Positions 25,397 to 34,519 of a DNA stretch of 64,000 nucleotides are shown here, one piece after another. Position 1 is the first letter of the stretch. Each line of letters starts with the position of its first letter. A model generated the notes under the pieces. That model did not search any database, was not told the DNA's origin, and worked only from the letters and a program-made list of their open reading frames with translations. The translations under genes and the position numbers were made by a program. The DNA comes from Bog-756 sp963699055 (GTDB lineage: Bacteria; Actinomycetota; Acidimicrobiia; Acidimicrobiales; RAAP-2), in contig CAVOTA010000001.1 of assembly GCA_963699055.1 (NCBI GenBank), positions 496,001 to 560,000 on the forward strand. The letters run 5' to 3'.

Positions 25397-26950
25397 TCAG
25401 ACGATGCGGGAGGCGTGGCCATCCCAGTGCGGCTCCTTCAGGAGCCGCTTGAACAGCTTTCCGCTCGGGTCCCGCGGCAGCGAGTCCACGACGTCGATCG
25501 ACCGCGGGACCTTGTACCCGGCCAGGTGCCGGCGGCACCACGCCAGGAGCTCGCCCTCGTCGACCGGACCGGCCAGCTCGACGACTCCGTGCACCGCCTC
25601 GCCCATCTCCTCGTCGGGGATGCCGAACACGGCGGCGTCGAGGACGGCCGGATGGGTCGCGAGCACCTGCTCGGCTTCGCGCGGGTAGATGTTCACCCCG
25701 CCCGAGACGATCATGTCGGCGGACCGGTCGGTCAGGTAGAGGTAGCCGTCCGCGTCCACGTAGCCGACGTCGCCGAGCGTGCGCCACCCGTGACGGTCCC
25801 GGACCGAGGCCGTCTTGTCGGGATCGTTGTGGTACTCGAAGTCGCGCCCGCCGGCGAAGTAGACCGTGCCCGCCTCGCCGGCCGGCAGCTCCTCGCCGTC
25901 CTCGCCGACGATGTGCAGCTCGTCGCGCGGGCGCCCCACCGATCCGGGGTGTTCGAGCCACTCACCCGGGGTGATGAACGACGATCCGAGGTCCTCGGTG
26001 CCGGCGTAGTACTCGTAGATGATCGGCCCCCACCACTCGAGCATCCGGTGCTTCACCGGCACCGGGCACGGTGCGGCGGCGTGGACGACGTAGCGCAGGC
26101 TGGACACGTCGTACCCCAGGCGCTGCTCCTCGGGCAGGCGGAGCATGCGGGTGAACATGGTGGGTACGAACTGGGCGTGGGTCACCCGGTACCGCTCGAC
26201 GGCCTCGAGGCACCCGGCGGCGTCGAAGCTCTCCATGACGACGGCGGTGGCCCCGAGCCGGTGCATGGCCATGGTGTAGACCAGCGGCGCCGAGTGGTAG
26301 AGCGGCGCGGGGGACAGGTAGACGGAGGACCCGGTGATCCCCATGGCGCCGATGCCCAGGGCGATGGCGACCGAGGGAGCCCGGGGGTCACCCGGGACGG
26401 TGACGCCGAGCGGCTTGCGTACGCCCTTCGGCACCCCGGTGGTGCCCGAGGAGTAGAGCATCTCCCGTCCCTCGGCCTCGTCGTCGAGCGCGCCGGGACG
26501 GCCCGACCCGAGGACGTCCCCGAAGGAGGCGAACCCGGGGACGTCACCGCCGGCGGCGATGCGCAGCGGCACGGCACCCAGGTCCAGCGAGGCGGCCACG
26601 TCGGCCAGGCCGGACGTGATCACCAGTGCACGGGCCCCGCAGTCGTCCAGGATGTACTGGGCCTCCTCCGTGCGGAGGTGGGAGTTGAGGGCGGTGTAGT
26701 AGAGGCCGGCCCGCTGCGCCGCCCACGCCGCCTCCAGGAACGGGGAGCCGTTGGCCATCATCAGGGCGAGGTGGTCGCCGGGCCGCAGCCCGGCGGCACG
26801 GAAGGCATGGGCCAGGCGGTTCGAGCGCTCGTCGAGCTGGCCGTAGGTGGTGACGGTGCCCGATCCCGCCATCACCACGGCCGGACGGTCCGGGTGGTCG
26901 GCGGCTCGGGCACCGAGGTGCGGCGTGGGCGGCTCGGACGCGGGCTCCAT
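25397..26950 (-). CDS. acyl-CoA synthetase (AMP-forming, FadD-like)
   Basis: 517 residues, ANL superfamily. The A3 phosphate loop is SSGTTGVPKGV; the A5 region reads YEYYAGTED; the C-terminal hinge and catalytic Lys are in RDPSGKLFKRLLK. It activates a carboxylic acid to the acyl-CoA through an acyl-AMP. ATG 26950 lies 9 bases after a TACACT -10 element, and upstream frame extension into the P450 is spurious. It is divergent from the P450 gene and convergent with the CrtC/AttH-like gene. Confidence 0.9.
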   Translation of the reverse strand: MEPASEPPTPHLGARAADHPDRPAVVMAGSGTVTTYGQLDERSNRLAHAFRAAGLRPGDHLALMMANGSPFLEAAWAAQRAGLYYTALNSHLRTEEAQYILDDCGARALVITSGLADVAASLDLGAVPLRIAAGGDVPGFASFGDVLGSGRPGALDDEAEGREMLYSSGTTGVPKGVRKPLGVTVPGDPRAPSVAIALGIGAMGITGSSVYLSPAPLYHSAPLVYTMAMHRLGATAVVMESFDAAGCLEAVERYRVTHAQFVPTMFTRMLRLPEEQRLGYDVSSLRYVVHAAAPCPVPVKHRMLEWWGPIIYEYYAGTEDLGSSFITPGEWLEHPGSVGRPRDELHIVGEDGEELPAGEAGTVYFAGGRDFEYHNDPDKTASVRDRHGWRTLGDVGYVDADGYLYLTDRSADMIVSGGVNIYPREAEQVLATHPAVLDAAVFGIPDEEMGEAVHGVVELAGPVDEGELLAWCRRHLAGYKVPRSIDVVDSLPRDPSGKLFKRLLKEPHWDGHASRIV

Positions 26951-26959
26951 TGGCGGCGG

Positions 26960-26965
26960 AGTGTA
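26960..26965 (-). promoter_or_regulatory. -10 element of the acyl-CoA synthetase, probably leaderless
   Basis: On the minus strand this is TACACT, ending 9 bases before ATG 26950 with no ribosome binding site between. It is part of the 117-base divergent region shared with the P450. Confidence 0.45.
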
Positions 26966-27037
26966 GACCAGCCGTCCGGCGGGGACACCGGAGCGACGCC
27001 GTGCTCCCGGTACGGCGTCGGACACGGGCCGTCTGGG

Positions 27038-27043
27038 TAGCCT
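27038..27043 (+). promoter_or_regulatory. -10-like element and ribosome binding site of the P450 gene
   Basis: TAGCCT fits a TANNNT -10. A short leader follows with GAGGAGG at 27055-27061, six bases before GTG 27068. Unlike its divergent neighbour this transcript is leadered. Confidence 0.4.
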
Positions 27044-27067
27044 GGTGGGCCATCGAGGAGGTGGACC

Positions 27068-28273
27068 GTGGTCGGGACGGAGACGTGGGGAGAGGGGCCC
27101 GACATCAGGCTGGGGACCCCCGGGTTCTACCTCCGCCCCGACTACCACGACGTCCTGGCCTGGCTGCGTCGCAACGCACCGGTGTACCCGGTGGACGGCG
27201 GCATGCTGGCGCTCAGCCGGTACGAGGAGGTCCGGGAGGTCAGCCGCGACCCGCAGCGTTTCGTGTCGGGTCGGGGCGTGCTCGTCAACGACCCGCTCCG
27301 TGACGTCGACAGCGGCGGTCTGGGCGCGTTCTCGATCCTCCACCTCGACCCGCCGCTCCACGCCGCCTACCGGACGGTCGTCAACCGGCTGTTCACCCCC
27401 CGTTCGGTGGCACCCCTGGAGGACCACGTCCGGCGGGTGGTCCGCACCGCCCTCGACGCCGTGCCCGCCGACGAGGTGGTCGACCTGGTCGGCGCGCTGG
27501 CGGCACCCATCCCCATCGCCGTGATCGCCGGCCTGCTGGGCGTGGACGGGTCGGACGGCGAGCAGCTGCGGCGGTGGTCGGACGCCATCATCGAGTCGGC
27601 GGACGGAACCGCCGACGCGCCGGCCGCCCCGATGGACGAGCTGCTCGGGTTCCTGGCCGAGCACGCCCGGTCGGGGGCGGCCGACGGGGAGGGACTGGCC
27701 GGGGTGCTGGCCACGACCCCCGTCGGCGACCGGCTGCTGGACGAGGGCGAGGTGACCGGGTTCCTCCTGACCCTCCTGGTGGCCGGCAACGAGACGACCC
27801 GGTCGCTGCTGTCCGGAGGCGTGGAGGCGCTGGCCCGCCACCCCGGACAGCGCGAGGTGCTGGCCGGGGACCCGACCGCCGTGGCGACGGCCGTCGACGA
27901 GATGCTGCGCTGGGTCACCCCGATCCAGGCCTTCGGCCGCACCGCCGTGGACGACGTCGAGCTGGCCGGCACGCACGTCCCCGCCGGCACGTTCCTGGTC
28001 ATGCTGTACGCCTCCGCCAACCGGGACGAGGCGGTCTTCGGGCCCGATGCCGGGTGCTTCGACGTCGGTCGCCGGTCGGCGGCGCCGAACCTGGCCTTCG
28101 GGTTCGGCGAGCACGTGTGCCTGGGGTCGAGCCTGGCCCGGCTCGAGGCCCGGGTGTTCTTCGAGGAGCTGGTGGCCCGCCACCCCCGGTTCTCCCTGGC
28201 CGGCGAGCCGACCTACACCAGCTCGACCCTGGTGAGCGGGGCACGGACGCTCCCGGTGGTCCTGGGCGCCTGA
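27068..28273 (+). CDS. cytochrome P450
   Basis: 401 residues, class I bacterial P450. The haem-thiolate Cys is C351 in FGFGEHVCLGSS. The I-helix oxygen-activating motif is AGNETTR and the K-helix has DEMLRW in place of the usual ExxR spacing. The N-terminus has no membrane anchor, so it is soluble and needs ferredoxin electrons, possibly from the [3Fe-4S] ferredoxin at 4.7 kb. GTG 27068 is set by the GAGGAGG ribosome site. It hydroxylates an unknown hydrophobic substrate. It is divergent from a CoA ligase. Confidence 0.92.
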   Translation: MVGTETWGEGPDIRLGTPGFYLRPDYHDVLAWLRRNAPVYPVDGGMLALSRYEEVREVSRDPQRFVSGRGVLVNDPLRDVDSGGLGAFSILHLDPPLHAAYRTVVNRLFTPRSVAPLEDHVRRVVRTALDAVPADEVVDLVGALAAPIPIAVIAGLLGVDGSDGEQLRRWSDAIIESADGTADAPAAPMDELLGFLAEHARSGAADGEGLAGVLATTPVGDRLLDEGEVTGFLLTLLVAGNETTRSLLSGGVEALARHPGQREVLAGDPTAVATAVDEMLRWVTPIQAFGRTAVDDVELAGTHVPAGTFLVMLYASANRDEAVFGPDAGCFDVGRRSAAPNLAFGFGEHVCLGSSLARLEARVFFEELVARHPRFSLAGEPTYTSSTLVSGARTLPVVLGA

Positions 28274-28291
28274 CCGGGCGGACCGGGACGG

Positions 28292-30001
28292 TCAGCCGGC
28301 CAGCAGTCCGTCGCGTCCGCTGGCGGCGAATTCGGCCCGCAGCGCCTCCACGTCGGCGGGCGTCATCGGGGTGTACACGGTCGAACGGTCCCTCCGCACC
28401 CAGTACGGGTCGGCCGAGGACCACTGCTCGGCCCGAAGCGGCGCCTTGTCCACCTTGTCGGTCCCGGTCACCGGCAGTGCCACCACGATCCTCAGGTAGC
28501 GCGGCACCCACTTGGTGCCGAGGTCGGGCTGGTCGTCGAGGAAGGCGGCGAAGTCGGTCGCGTCGAACCGCCCGGGATCGTCCACCTCGAGGGCGGCCAT
28601 CACCTGGTCGCCCGTGCGGCTGTCGGGTACGGCGTACACGGCGACCCCCCGCTGCCCGAGGTAGCGGCCGAGGATCCGCTCGATCGGTGCCGCCGTGAAG
28701 TTCTCGCTGTCGACCCGGAGCCAGTCGCCCGAGCGTCCGGCGAAGTAGAAGATCCCGTCGGGATCCCGGTAGGCCAGGTCGCCCGACCAGTACCAGCCGT
28801 CGCGGAGGCGCTCGGCCTCGGCCTCGGGATTCTTGTAGTAGCCCTCGAACGCCGAGTGCGGCGACCGGCCGATCAGCTCGCCGATGGCGGTCCCGGGATT
28901 GGTGAGCCGCCCGTGGGCATCGAGGACGGCGACCTCCCGCTCCTCACCCGTGGCCGGGTCGACCACCTTGGCCTCGGCCCCTTTGGGCAGACGGCCGAGG
29001 GCGCCGGGCCGCCCGTCGCCCACCGGGTGGAGCACGATCGCCCCCTCGCTCGAGCCGTAGCCCTCGAACACGGGCACACCGAAGCGGCGGGTGAACTCGG
29101 CCTTGTCGGGCGCGGAGGTCTCGGGACCGAGGACGTAGGCCAGCCGGTGGTCGAGATCGTGGTCGGTCGGCTCGGTGGCCAGGATGTGGGCCACGGCACG
29201 GCCGACCGTGTTCATGAAGGTGGCGCCGTACTCCCGCACGTCGGGGAGGAACCCCGACGCCGAGAACCTGCGCCGCAGCACCAGTGTGGCGCCGCTCGCC
29301 ATCCAGGGGAAGAGGGACGACGACAGCGCGTTCCCGTGGAACAGCGGCATGGCCGAGTAGAGGACGTCGTCCGGGCGGAAGGGCATGCGCGCGGCGGCCC
29401 GGGCGGCGCTGCCCTGGGACATCCGCACCGCCTTGGGGGTCCCCGTGGATCCGGAGGTGAACACCAGCAGGTAGAGGTCGTCGGGCGCCGGTGCCGGCGG
29501 CGGGGTCCCGGCGGTCACCGGGAGGTCTGCGGCGGTCGGCGCCCGCAACGTGGCGGTGCCGCCGACGAGCACCCGGTCGGGGGGCATGCCCAGGTCGAGT
29601 CCGTCGAGCAGTCCCCGGTGGTCCGGATCGGTGACCAGCAGGGTGCAGTCGGTCGCCCGCACGTCGCGGGCCAGCTCCTCGCCCCGCCGGGTCGGGTTCA
29701 GCCCGACCACCACGGCCCCGGCCAGGGCCGCCCCCGCCAGCAGGAAGACGTAGCCGGGGGTGTTGTCGAGGAGCGCCCCGACGTGGACGGGGCCGTCGAT
29801 CCGGTACCCGTGGAGCAGGTCGGCCGTGGTCCGGGCCTCGGTCACCACCTGGGACCACGACCACGAGTCCCCCTCGAAGCGCAGCGCCGGACGGTCGTCC
29901 TGCGCCCGTCGCTCGAGCAGGCCGGCCACCGTCTCGACCCCGGCCGCCGGGCCCGCCCCCGTCGACGGCCCGCGGGCCGTACCGGCGCGCTCGGAGGGCA
30001 C
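28292..30001 (-). CDS. long-chain/steroid-type acyl-CoA synthetase (FadD17-like)
   Basis: 569 residues. The ANL core motifs are FTSGSTGTPKAV, FEGYGSSEGAI and DLAYRDPDG with FAGRSGDWLRVDSENF. The C-terminus contains TGTDKVDKAPLRAE, where the catalytic Lys lies. The long C-terminal tail (PYWVRRDRSTVYTPMT) is shared with the synthetase at 54.1 kb and recalls mycobacterial FadD17. It activates a fatty or side-chain acid. GTG 30001 starts 6 bases after the VOC protein stop, so they form one transcript. Confidence 0.88.
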   Translation of the reverse strand: MPSERAGTARGPSTGAGPAAGVETVAGLLERRAQDDRPALRFEGDSWSWSQVVTEARTTADLLHGYRIDGPVHVGALLDNTPGYVFLLAGAALAGAVVVGLNPTRRGEELARDVRATDCTLLVTDPDHRGLLDGLDLGMPPDRVLVGGTATLRAPTAADLPVTAGTPPPAPAPDDLYLLVFTSGSTGTPKAVRMSQGSAARAAARMPFRPDDVLYSAMPLFHGNALSSSLFPWMASGATLVLRRRFSASGFLPDVREYGATFMNTVGRAVAHILATEPTDHDLDHRLAYVLGPETSAPDKAEFTRRFGVPVFEGYGSSEGAIVLHPVGDGRPGALGRLPKGAEAKVVDPATGEEREVAVLDAHGRLTNPGTAIGELIGRSPHSAFEGYYKNPEAEAERLRDGWYWSGDLAYRDPDGIFYFAGRSGDWLRVDSENFTAAPIERILGRYLGQRGVAVYAVPDSRTGDQVMAALEVDDPGRFDATDFAAFLDDQPDLGTKWVPRYLRIVVALPVTGTDKVDKAPLRAEQWSSADPYWVRRDRSTVYTPMTPADVEALRAEFAASGRDGLLAG

Positions 30002-30007
30002 CGCCGG

Positions 30008-30433
30008 TCAGCCGGTCCGCGACGCCAGCAGCTCGAGGAGCTGCCCGTCGGGGTCCCGGACCATCACGGCGACGCCCACGTCGGTGTCGGCCAGCACCTC
30101 GCCGCCGGCAGCGGCGACGGCGGCCAGGGTGGCGGGCAGGTCGTCCGTGGTGAGCGACAGGTGGGTCAGCCCGGGCTCGGTCATCGGCCGGTCGCGGGCG
30201 GTGGGGTTCCCCGGCCGGTCGAAGTGGAGCAGCTCGAGGACGAACTCGCCACGGGTGAGGTAGACGGCGGTGAGGCCCACCGGGAGCGGGACCCGGAGCA
30301 GGGTGCTGCACACCCCGTCGGGTGGCTGCAGGGACCGGGCCTCGGCGAAGCCGAGGGCCTCGACGTAGAACCGGCGCGAGCGGTCGAGGTCGGCGACGCA
30401 CAGTCCGACGTGGGTGACGGTGACCGGGGGCAC
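30008..30433 (-). CDS. VOC-family (glyoxalase/bleomycin-resistance fold) protein
   Basis: 141 residues, one VOC module made of two beta-alpha-beta-beta-beta repeats (THVGLCVADLDRSRRFYVEA; THLSLTTDDLPAT). Metal-ligand candidates are the first-strand His and Glu residues near LELLHF and GQLLELLA. Members isomerise, epimerise (for example methylmalonyl-CoA epimerase) or cleave C-C bonds, so a CoA-linked epimerase role is possible but unproven. GTG 30433 lies 7 bases after a -10 element. It is immediately upstream of, and co-directional with, the FadD17-like gene. Confidence 0.82.
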   Translation of the reverse strand: MPPVTVTHVGLCVADLDRSRRFYVEALGFAEARSLQPPDGVCSTLLRVPLPVGLTAVYLTRGEFVLELLHFDRPGNPTARDRPMTEPGLTHLSLTTDDLPATLAAVAAAGGEVLADTDVGVAVMVRDPDGQLLELLASRTG

Positions 30434-30440
30434 CGGACCG

Positions 30441-30446
30441 ACGCTA
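30441..30446 (-). promoter_or_regulatory. -10 element of the VOC/CoA-ligase operon, probably leaderless
   Basis: On the minus strand this is TAGCGT, ending 7 bases before GTG 30433. It lies in the 27-base gap after the SDR stop, so the VOC-ligase pair can be transcribed separately from the SDR. Confidence 0.45.
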
Positions 30447-30460
30447 CCGGAGCGGACGGG

Positions 30461-31360
30461 TCACTTCCGGGCCGCGTCCTGGGACAGGCCCGACGGCATG
30501 ACCATGCCCACGGTCTGGAGGTGCTGGCCCAGCATGGTGTCGAACTGCTCGGCCACCGCGTCGGCGTCCCACCCACCGTCCTTGTGCATCCAGGCGATCT
30601 GCTTGGGGTGCTGGAACAGCGAGTAGCTGAAGTCGGTCCGCCCGAAGAGCTGGCCGTTGACATGGCCGGCCCGGTCCGAGGCGAGGAAGGCGACCAGCGG
30701 AGCGTTCATGGCCGGGTCGAGTCGGGGGTCGACCTCCCCGTCCTCACCGGCCAGTGCCGCCGTCATCCGGGTGGCCCCGGCGGGGGCGATGGCGTTGACG
30801 GTGATGCCCGACCTGGCCAGTTCGAGCGCCCAGACGAACGTCATCCCCATGATGCCGGCCTTGGCGGCGCCGTAGTTGGTCTGCCCGAAGTTGCCGCGCA
30901 GCCCGGCCGAGGAGGTGACGTTGACGATGCGGCCGTAGCCGGCCCCCTTCATGACCGGCGCCGCATGCCGGGTGCAGTTGAACGCGCCCTTCAGGTGGGT
31001 GGCGATGACGGCGTCGAAGTCCGACTCGTCCATCTTGACCAGGGTGCGGTCGCGGACGATGCCGGCGTTGTTGACGAGGACGTCGATCCCGCCGAAGGTG
31101 TCCACCGCGGTGGCGATGATCCGCTCGGCGGCGGCGAAGTCGCTGACCGACTCGTGGGAGGGGACCGCCCGGCCGCCGCCGGCCTCGATCTCACGGCACA
31201 CCGCTGCGGCGGGGTCCTCCTCCTCGGAGTCGCCCCGGAGGCTGACCCCGAGGTCGTTGACGACCACGGCGGCGCCCTGGGCGGCCAGCTCGAGGGCGAA
31301 CTGCCTCCCGATCCCCCGACCCGCCCCGGTCACGACGGCCACCCGGTTCTCCAGCAGCAT
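30461..31360 (-). CDS. SDR, 3-hydroxyacyl-CoA dehydrogenase type (17-beta-HSD4-like)
   Basis: 299 residues. NAD-binding TGAGRGIG (11-18), NNAG in VLVNNAGIVRD and catalytic Y163/K167 (NYGAAK) with Ser in VTSSAG are all present. The insertion after strand 2 (NDLGVSLRGDSEEE) and the long C-terminal tail are typical of the dehydrogenase part of peroxisomal multifunctional enzyme 2. It would oxidise a (3R)-hydroxyacyl-CoA. ATG 31360 was chosen by homology; upstream frame is non-coding. It is divergent from the acyl-CoA dehydrogenase at 31.5 kb. Confidence 0.89.
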   Translation of the reverse strand: MLLENRVAVVTGAGRGIGRQFALELAAQGAAVVVNDLGVSLRGDSEEEDPAAAVCREIEAGGGRAVPSHESVSDFAAAERIIATAVDTFGGIDVLVNNAGIVRDRTLVKMDESDFDAVIATHLKGAFNCTRHAAPVMKGAGYGRIVNVTSSAGLRGNFGQTNYGAAKAGIMGMTFVWALELARSGITVNAIAPAGATRMTAALAGEDGEVDPRLDPAMNAPLVAFLASDRAGHVNGQLFGRTDFSYSLFQHPKQIAWMHKDGGWDADAVAEQFDTMLGQHLQTVGMVMPSGLSQDAARK

Positions 31361-31513
31361 GCGACTCCTCGGTTCGACGGTCCCCCGGCGCCGATCCCGA
31401 GAGGGAGGTGGGCGCCGCCAGCGCCGGAATACTATGGCAACGCCTCCGGGCCGGCCAGGGCCGGCCCCGGGCGTGACGCCGTCCGTACCGTCCAGCCAGA
31501 AAGCCGGTTCGCC

Positions 31514-32737
31514 GTGGCCACCTCCCGAGGCACAGACCCGTTCGCCGAGTCGGAGGACCAGCAGGCGCTGCGGGCCCTCGCCCGGGACGTGGCGCTGCGG
31601 GCGGTGGCGCCGGCGGCCCGCGACGCCGACCTGTCGGGTGAGCTCTCGCGGGACGCCCTCGACGCCCTGGCCTCCGCCGACCTGTTCCGGGTCACCATCG
31701 GTGAGGCCTGGGGCGGCCTGGGCCTGGGTGACGTGGAGGCCGCCATCGTCCTCGAGGAGGTGGCCCGCCAGGACGTGTCGACGGCGATCTGCTGCCAGTT
31801 GGCCTTCAACGGTCCGTCCCGGGGGATCGAGCACCTCGGGGGCGCGGCGCTCAAGGACCGGTGGCTCCCGAGGGTGGCGGACGGGCAGGCCATCGTGAGC
31901 ATCGGCATCACCGAGCCCGACGCCGGATCCGCCGTGCAGGACATGCGCAGCGCCCTGGTCGCCGACGGTCCGGGGCGGTGGCGCCTCTCGGGCTACAAGA
32001 ACTACTCGACGCTCGGCCACCTGGCCGAGGGGATCCTGGTGTGGTGCCGCTGGCCCGGCGGCGACGGGGCCAAGGGGATCGGGGCCGTGGTGGTGCCGAT
32101 GGACCGCGACGGGGTGGCCGTGACCGGCCGGCACTGGGGGATGGGGATCCATGCCGCCACCGAGGCCGAGGTGGCCTTCGACGGGGTGGTGGTCACCGTG
32201 GACGACGTCCTGGTGGCCGGGGAACCGACGACGACCGATGCCTTCAAGGTGCTACTCGGCCACCTCAACCACGAGCGCTGCGGCAACGCCGCCATGTGCG
32301 TGGGCGCCGCCCAGGGCGCGCTCGAGCACGCCGTCCGGTACATGAACGAACGCCAGCTGGGCGGGCGTCCCATCGCCGACCTGCAGGGCCTGCGGTGGAA
32401 GCTGTCGGACATGGCCGTGCAGCTCGAAGGGGCCCGCCTGCTGCTGACCCGCGCCGTGCACCTGGCCGGGCCGGGTGGGACGCCGCCACCGCTGGAGACG
32501 GCACTGGCCAAGACGGCGGCCAACCTGGCCGCCAAGCTGGTGTGCGACGAGGCCATGCAGATCCACGGTGGCTACGGGTACAGCCACGAGTACCCGGTCG
32601 AGCGCGCCTACCGGGACATCCGGGGGCTGTGCTTCGGAGCCGGCACGGTCGAGGCCCAGCGCAACTTCATCGGGTCCGCGGTGGTGGCCGGCCGCACCAC
32701 GGTGTCACCCGGGTGGCTCGACCCGCTGACCGGTTAG
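31514..32737 (+). CDS. acyl-CoA dehydrogenase
   Basis: 407 residues. Landmarks are GITEPDAGSAVQDM, LSGYKNYSTLGH, NHERCGNAAMCVGAAQGAL and the C-terminal GGYGYSHEYPVERAYRDIRG with GAGTVEAQRNFIG. The ending with EYPVER groups it with dehydrogenases of branched or aromatic acyl-CoAs. GTG 31514 is the likely start, though no strong ribosome site is visible, so an alternative start is possible. Its stop overlaps the stop of the convergent CoA-transferase at 32734-32737. It is divergent from the SDR gene, with an A/T island at 31425-31441 between them. Confidence 0.86.
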   Translation: MATSRGTDPFAESEDQQALRALARDVALRAVAPAARDADLSGELSRDALDALASADLFRVTIGEAWGGLGLGDVEAAIVLEEVARQDVSTAICCQLAFNGPSRGIEHLGGAALKDRWLPRVADGQAIVSIGITEPDAGSAVQDMRSALVADGPGRWRLSGYKNYSTLGHLAEGILVWCRWPGGDGAKGIGAVVVPMDRDGVAVTGRHWGMGIHAATEAEVAFDGVVVTVDDVLVAGEPTTTDAFKVLLGHLNHERCGNAAMCVGAAQGALEHAVRYMNERQLGGRPIADLQGLRWKLSDMAVQLEGARLLLTRAVHLAGPGGTPPPLETALAKTAANLAAKLVCDEAMQIHGGYGYSHEYPVERAYRDIRGLCFGAGTVEAQRNFIGSAVVAGRTTVSPGWLDPLTG

Positions 32738-34476
32738 GCCCCGGGACGCAGGAACCGCCCCTGGGGGTCCCACCGGCGCAGCTGTCCGACGAGGGCCGCC
32801 TCCGGCGGGTCGAGCTCACCGACGGGGTCGGCGACGTGCAGCTCCCACGGGCAGAGCGTGCGCACATGGGCGACCCGCTCGGCGACGGAGCCCGGCCCCG
32901 GCGCCACGGCGGTGAGGGCCAGCTCGCCGCCATCGTCCCGTTCGAAGAGGGCGAGATCGGTCACGAACGCCCGGACCCGGGCGCCGGGCGAGGTCACGTA
33001 CCCGACGTCGGCCACGGCCCGGCGTCGGGTCAACGTCGACATGACCACCACCTCGTCGGCGGTGGAGGCCACGTCGTTGCCGCCGCCGGATCCGACCAGG
33101 AACACCGAGTCCCCGATCACGGTGGAGTTGATGTTGCCGTGCCGGTCGATCTGGGCCGCCCCCAGGCAGGCCAGCAGCGTCGTACCGGGACCGCCCACCA
33201 GCCCGCCGAGGACCTGCTCGGCGTCGCCCAGCATGGTGGCGGTCGGGAAGCTGCGATGGTTGAAGATGAAGGGGTCGGCGGGCGTGGGTCGGTAGCCCCA
33301 CAGTCCGAGTTCGGCGGCCAGCACCGCGTCGCAGCCCCGGCTACGGGCCAGGTCGACGGCGAGCCACGCCGCCAGGTTGGCCACACCGGCCCCGGCCAGC
33401 ACGGCGTCGGCTTCGAGCGCCACCACCCGGTCGGCCAGGTAGCGGGCACCGTGGACGGCGGCGATCTCCCAGGCGACCGGCTCGGCCACCAGGTCGGGTG
33501 GATGGGCGGCCTCGTCGTCGCGCCACGAGTCGGGTTCGGCCCTCCGGCGCAGTCCGGCGATCCGGTCGGGTCCGAGCTGCGCCAGGTACTCCTCCTGGGT
33601 GGCGGGAGCCAGCACCCACCGCTCGATCCAGCGGTCGTAGCCGTCCCCGTGGCTGGCCGCCCGGGCCTCGGTCCAGAACTCGAGGTCCTCGCCGTAGGGG
33701 TCGACCGGCACGTCACGCGCGAACAGTCCGCCGGGATGGGCGCCGAGCGGGGTCTCGACCACGGCCAGCACGCGGTGGGCGGGTACCTGGACGAGGTGCG
33801 ACCACGGCCGGATGTCGTCGACCACGCGGTCGACGGTGGCCACCACGCCACGACGGGCGGCGAGCGCCCCCCAGACCCCTTCGAGTCCGGGGGGCTGGAA
33901 GGCGAGGTTGCCCCGCCGGTCGCCGACCGGGGCGTGGAGCAGGGTGATGTCAGGTGCGTACGCCTCGAGCAGGCCGACCCGTCCGAACGGGGTGTCGACC
34001 TGGGTGTAGCCCGGGTTGGCGGCCATCGACGAGCCGGCCAGCGATGCGGTGGTCACCGCGGGCAGCCCGCGGGCCGCCGCCTCGAGCCGCTGGAGGAACG
34101 TCAGGAACGACCAGTGCTCGACCTCGACCTCACCCCGCAGGTAGGCGTCGGAGAAGTTGGGATTGGGGGAGAAGCTCGGGAAGACGTCGCCGGAGTACCC
34201 GGTGACCACCTTGTCGACCAGGCCGCCCCGGAAGAACAGCGCCCCGAGGCTGGACAGGCTCAGCATGACCAGGGTGAAGTGCGGGTCACGGCCCCACCAG
34301 TGCCGGACCAGGTGCCGGGCGGCCGCCGTCCACCGGGTGTGGTTGGTGACGACGTGGACGGCGTCGCCCGCCCGCACGTGGGCCACCGCCTCGTCCAGCG
34401 AGCACACCTTGTCGTCGGCGGTCCGGGCCCCGCCGGCCCCGGACGGAGCGGGTCCCTCGGTGGGCGAGCCGGCCAT
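32734..34476 (-). CDS. fused class I CoA-transferase family protein (IpdA-IpdB-like)
   Basis: 580 residues containing two class I CoA-transferase domains in tandem. The alpha-like half (about 1-320) has the SLDEAVAHVRAGDAVHV start and an AANPGYTQVDTPFG block. The beta-like half (about 340-580) has AAELGLWGY, where the Glu sits like the catalytic Glu of CoA-transferases, and GGGNDVAST with TRRRAVADVGYVTSPG. In mycobacteria IpdA and IpdB are separate and hydrolytically open the last steroid ring with EchA20; here they appear as one chain. ATG 34476 lies 7 bases after a -10 element. It is divergent from a crotonase gene only 43 bases away. Confidence 0.8.
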   Translation of the reverse strand: MAGSPTEGPAPSGAGGARTADDKVCSLDEAVAHVRAGDAVHVVTNHTRWTAAARHLVRHWWGRDPHFTLVMLSLSSLGALFFRGGLVDKVVTGYSGDVFPSFSPNPNFSDAYLRGEVEVEHWSFLTFLQRLEAAARGLPAVTTASLAGSSMAANPGYTQVDTPFGRVGLLEAYAPDITLLHAPVGDRRGNLAFQPPGLEGVWGALAARRGVVATVDRVVDDIRPWSHLVQVPAHRVLAVVETPLGAHPGGLFARDVPVDPYGEDLEFWTEARAASHGDGYDRWIERWVLAPATQEEYLAQLGPDRIAGLRRRAEPDSWRDDEAAHPPDLVAEPVAWEIAAVHGARYLADRVVALEADAVLAGAGVANLAAWLAVDLARSRGCDAVLAAELGLWGYRPTPADPFIFNHRSFPTATMLGDAEQVLGGLVGGPGTTLLACLGAAQIDRHGNINSTVIGDSVFLVGSGGGNDVASTADEVVVMSTLTRRRAVADVGYVTSPGARVRAFVTDLALFERDDGGELALTAVAPGPGSVAERVAHVRTLCPWELHVADPVGELDPPEAALVGQLRRWDPQGRFLRPGA

Positions 34477-34483
34477 GTCGGGC

Positions 34484-34489
34484 AAGCTA
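34484..34489 (-). promoter_or_regulatory. -10 element of the CoA-transferase gene, probably leaderless
   Basis: On the minus strand this is TAGCTT, ending 7 bases before ATG 34476. It lies inside a 43-base intergenic region shared with the divergent hydratase gene. Confidence 0.45.
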
Positions 34490-34507
34490 GCGGACGGGGA
34501 CCACGGA

Positions 34508-34513
34508 TAGCAT
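34508..34513 (+). promoter_or_regulatory. -10 element of the enoyl-CoA hydratase gene, probably leaderless
   Basis: TAGCAT ends 6 bases before ATG 34520 with no room for a ribosome binding site. It sits back to back with the CoA-transferase promoter. Confidence 0.5.
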
Positions 34514-34519
34514 CCCGGG

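Noticed and set aside
28856..32737. A 1293-codon open frame on the plus strand crossing several genes
   Set aside because: It runs antisense to three well-supported minus-strand genes and is a by-product of GC-rich codon positions; only the last 407 codons (31514-32737) encode an acyl-CoA dehydrogenase.
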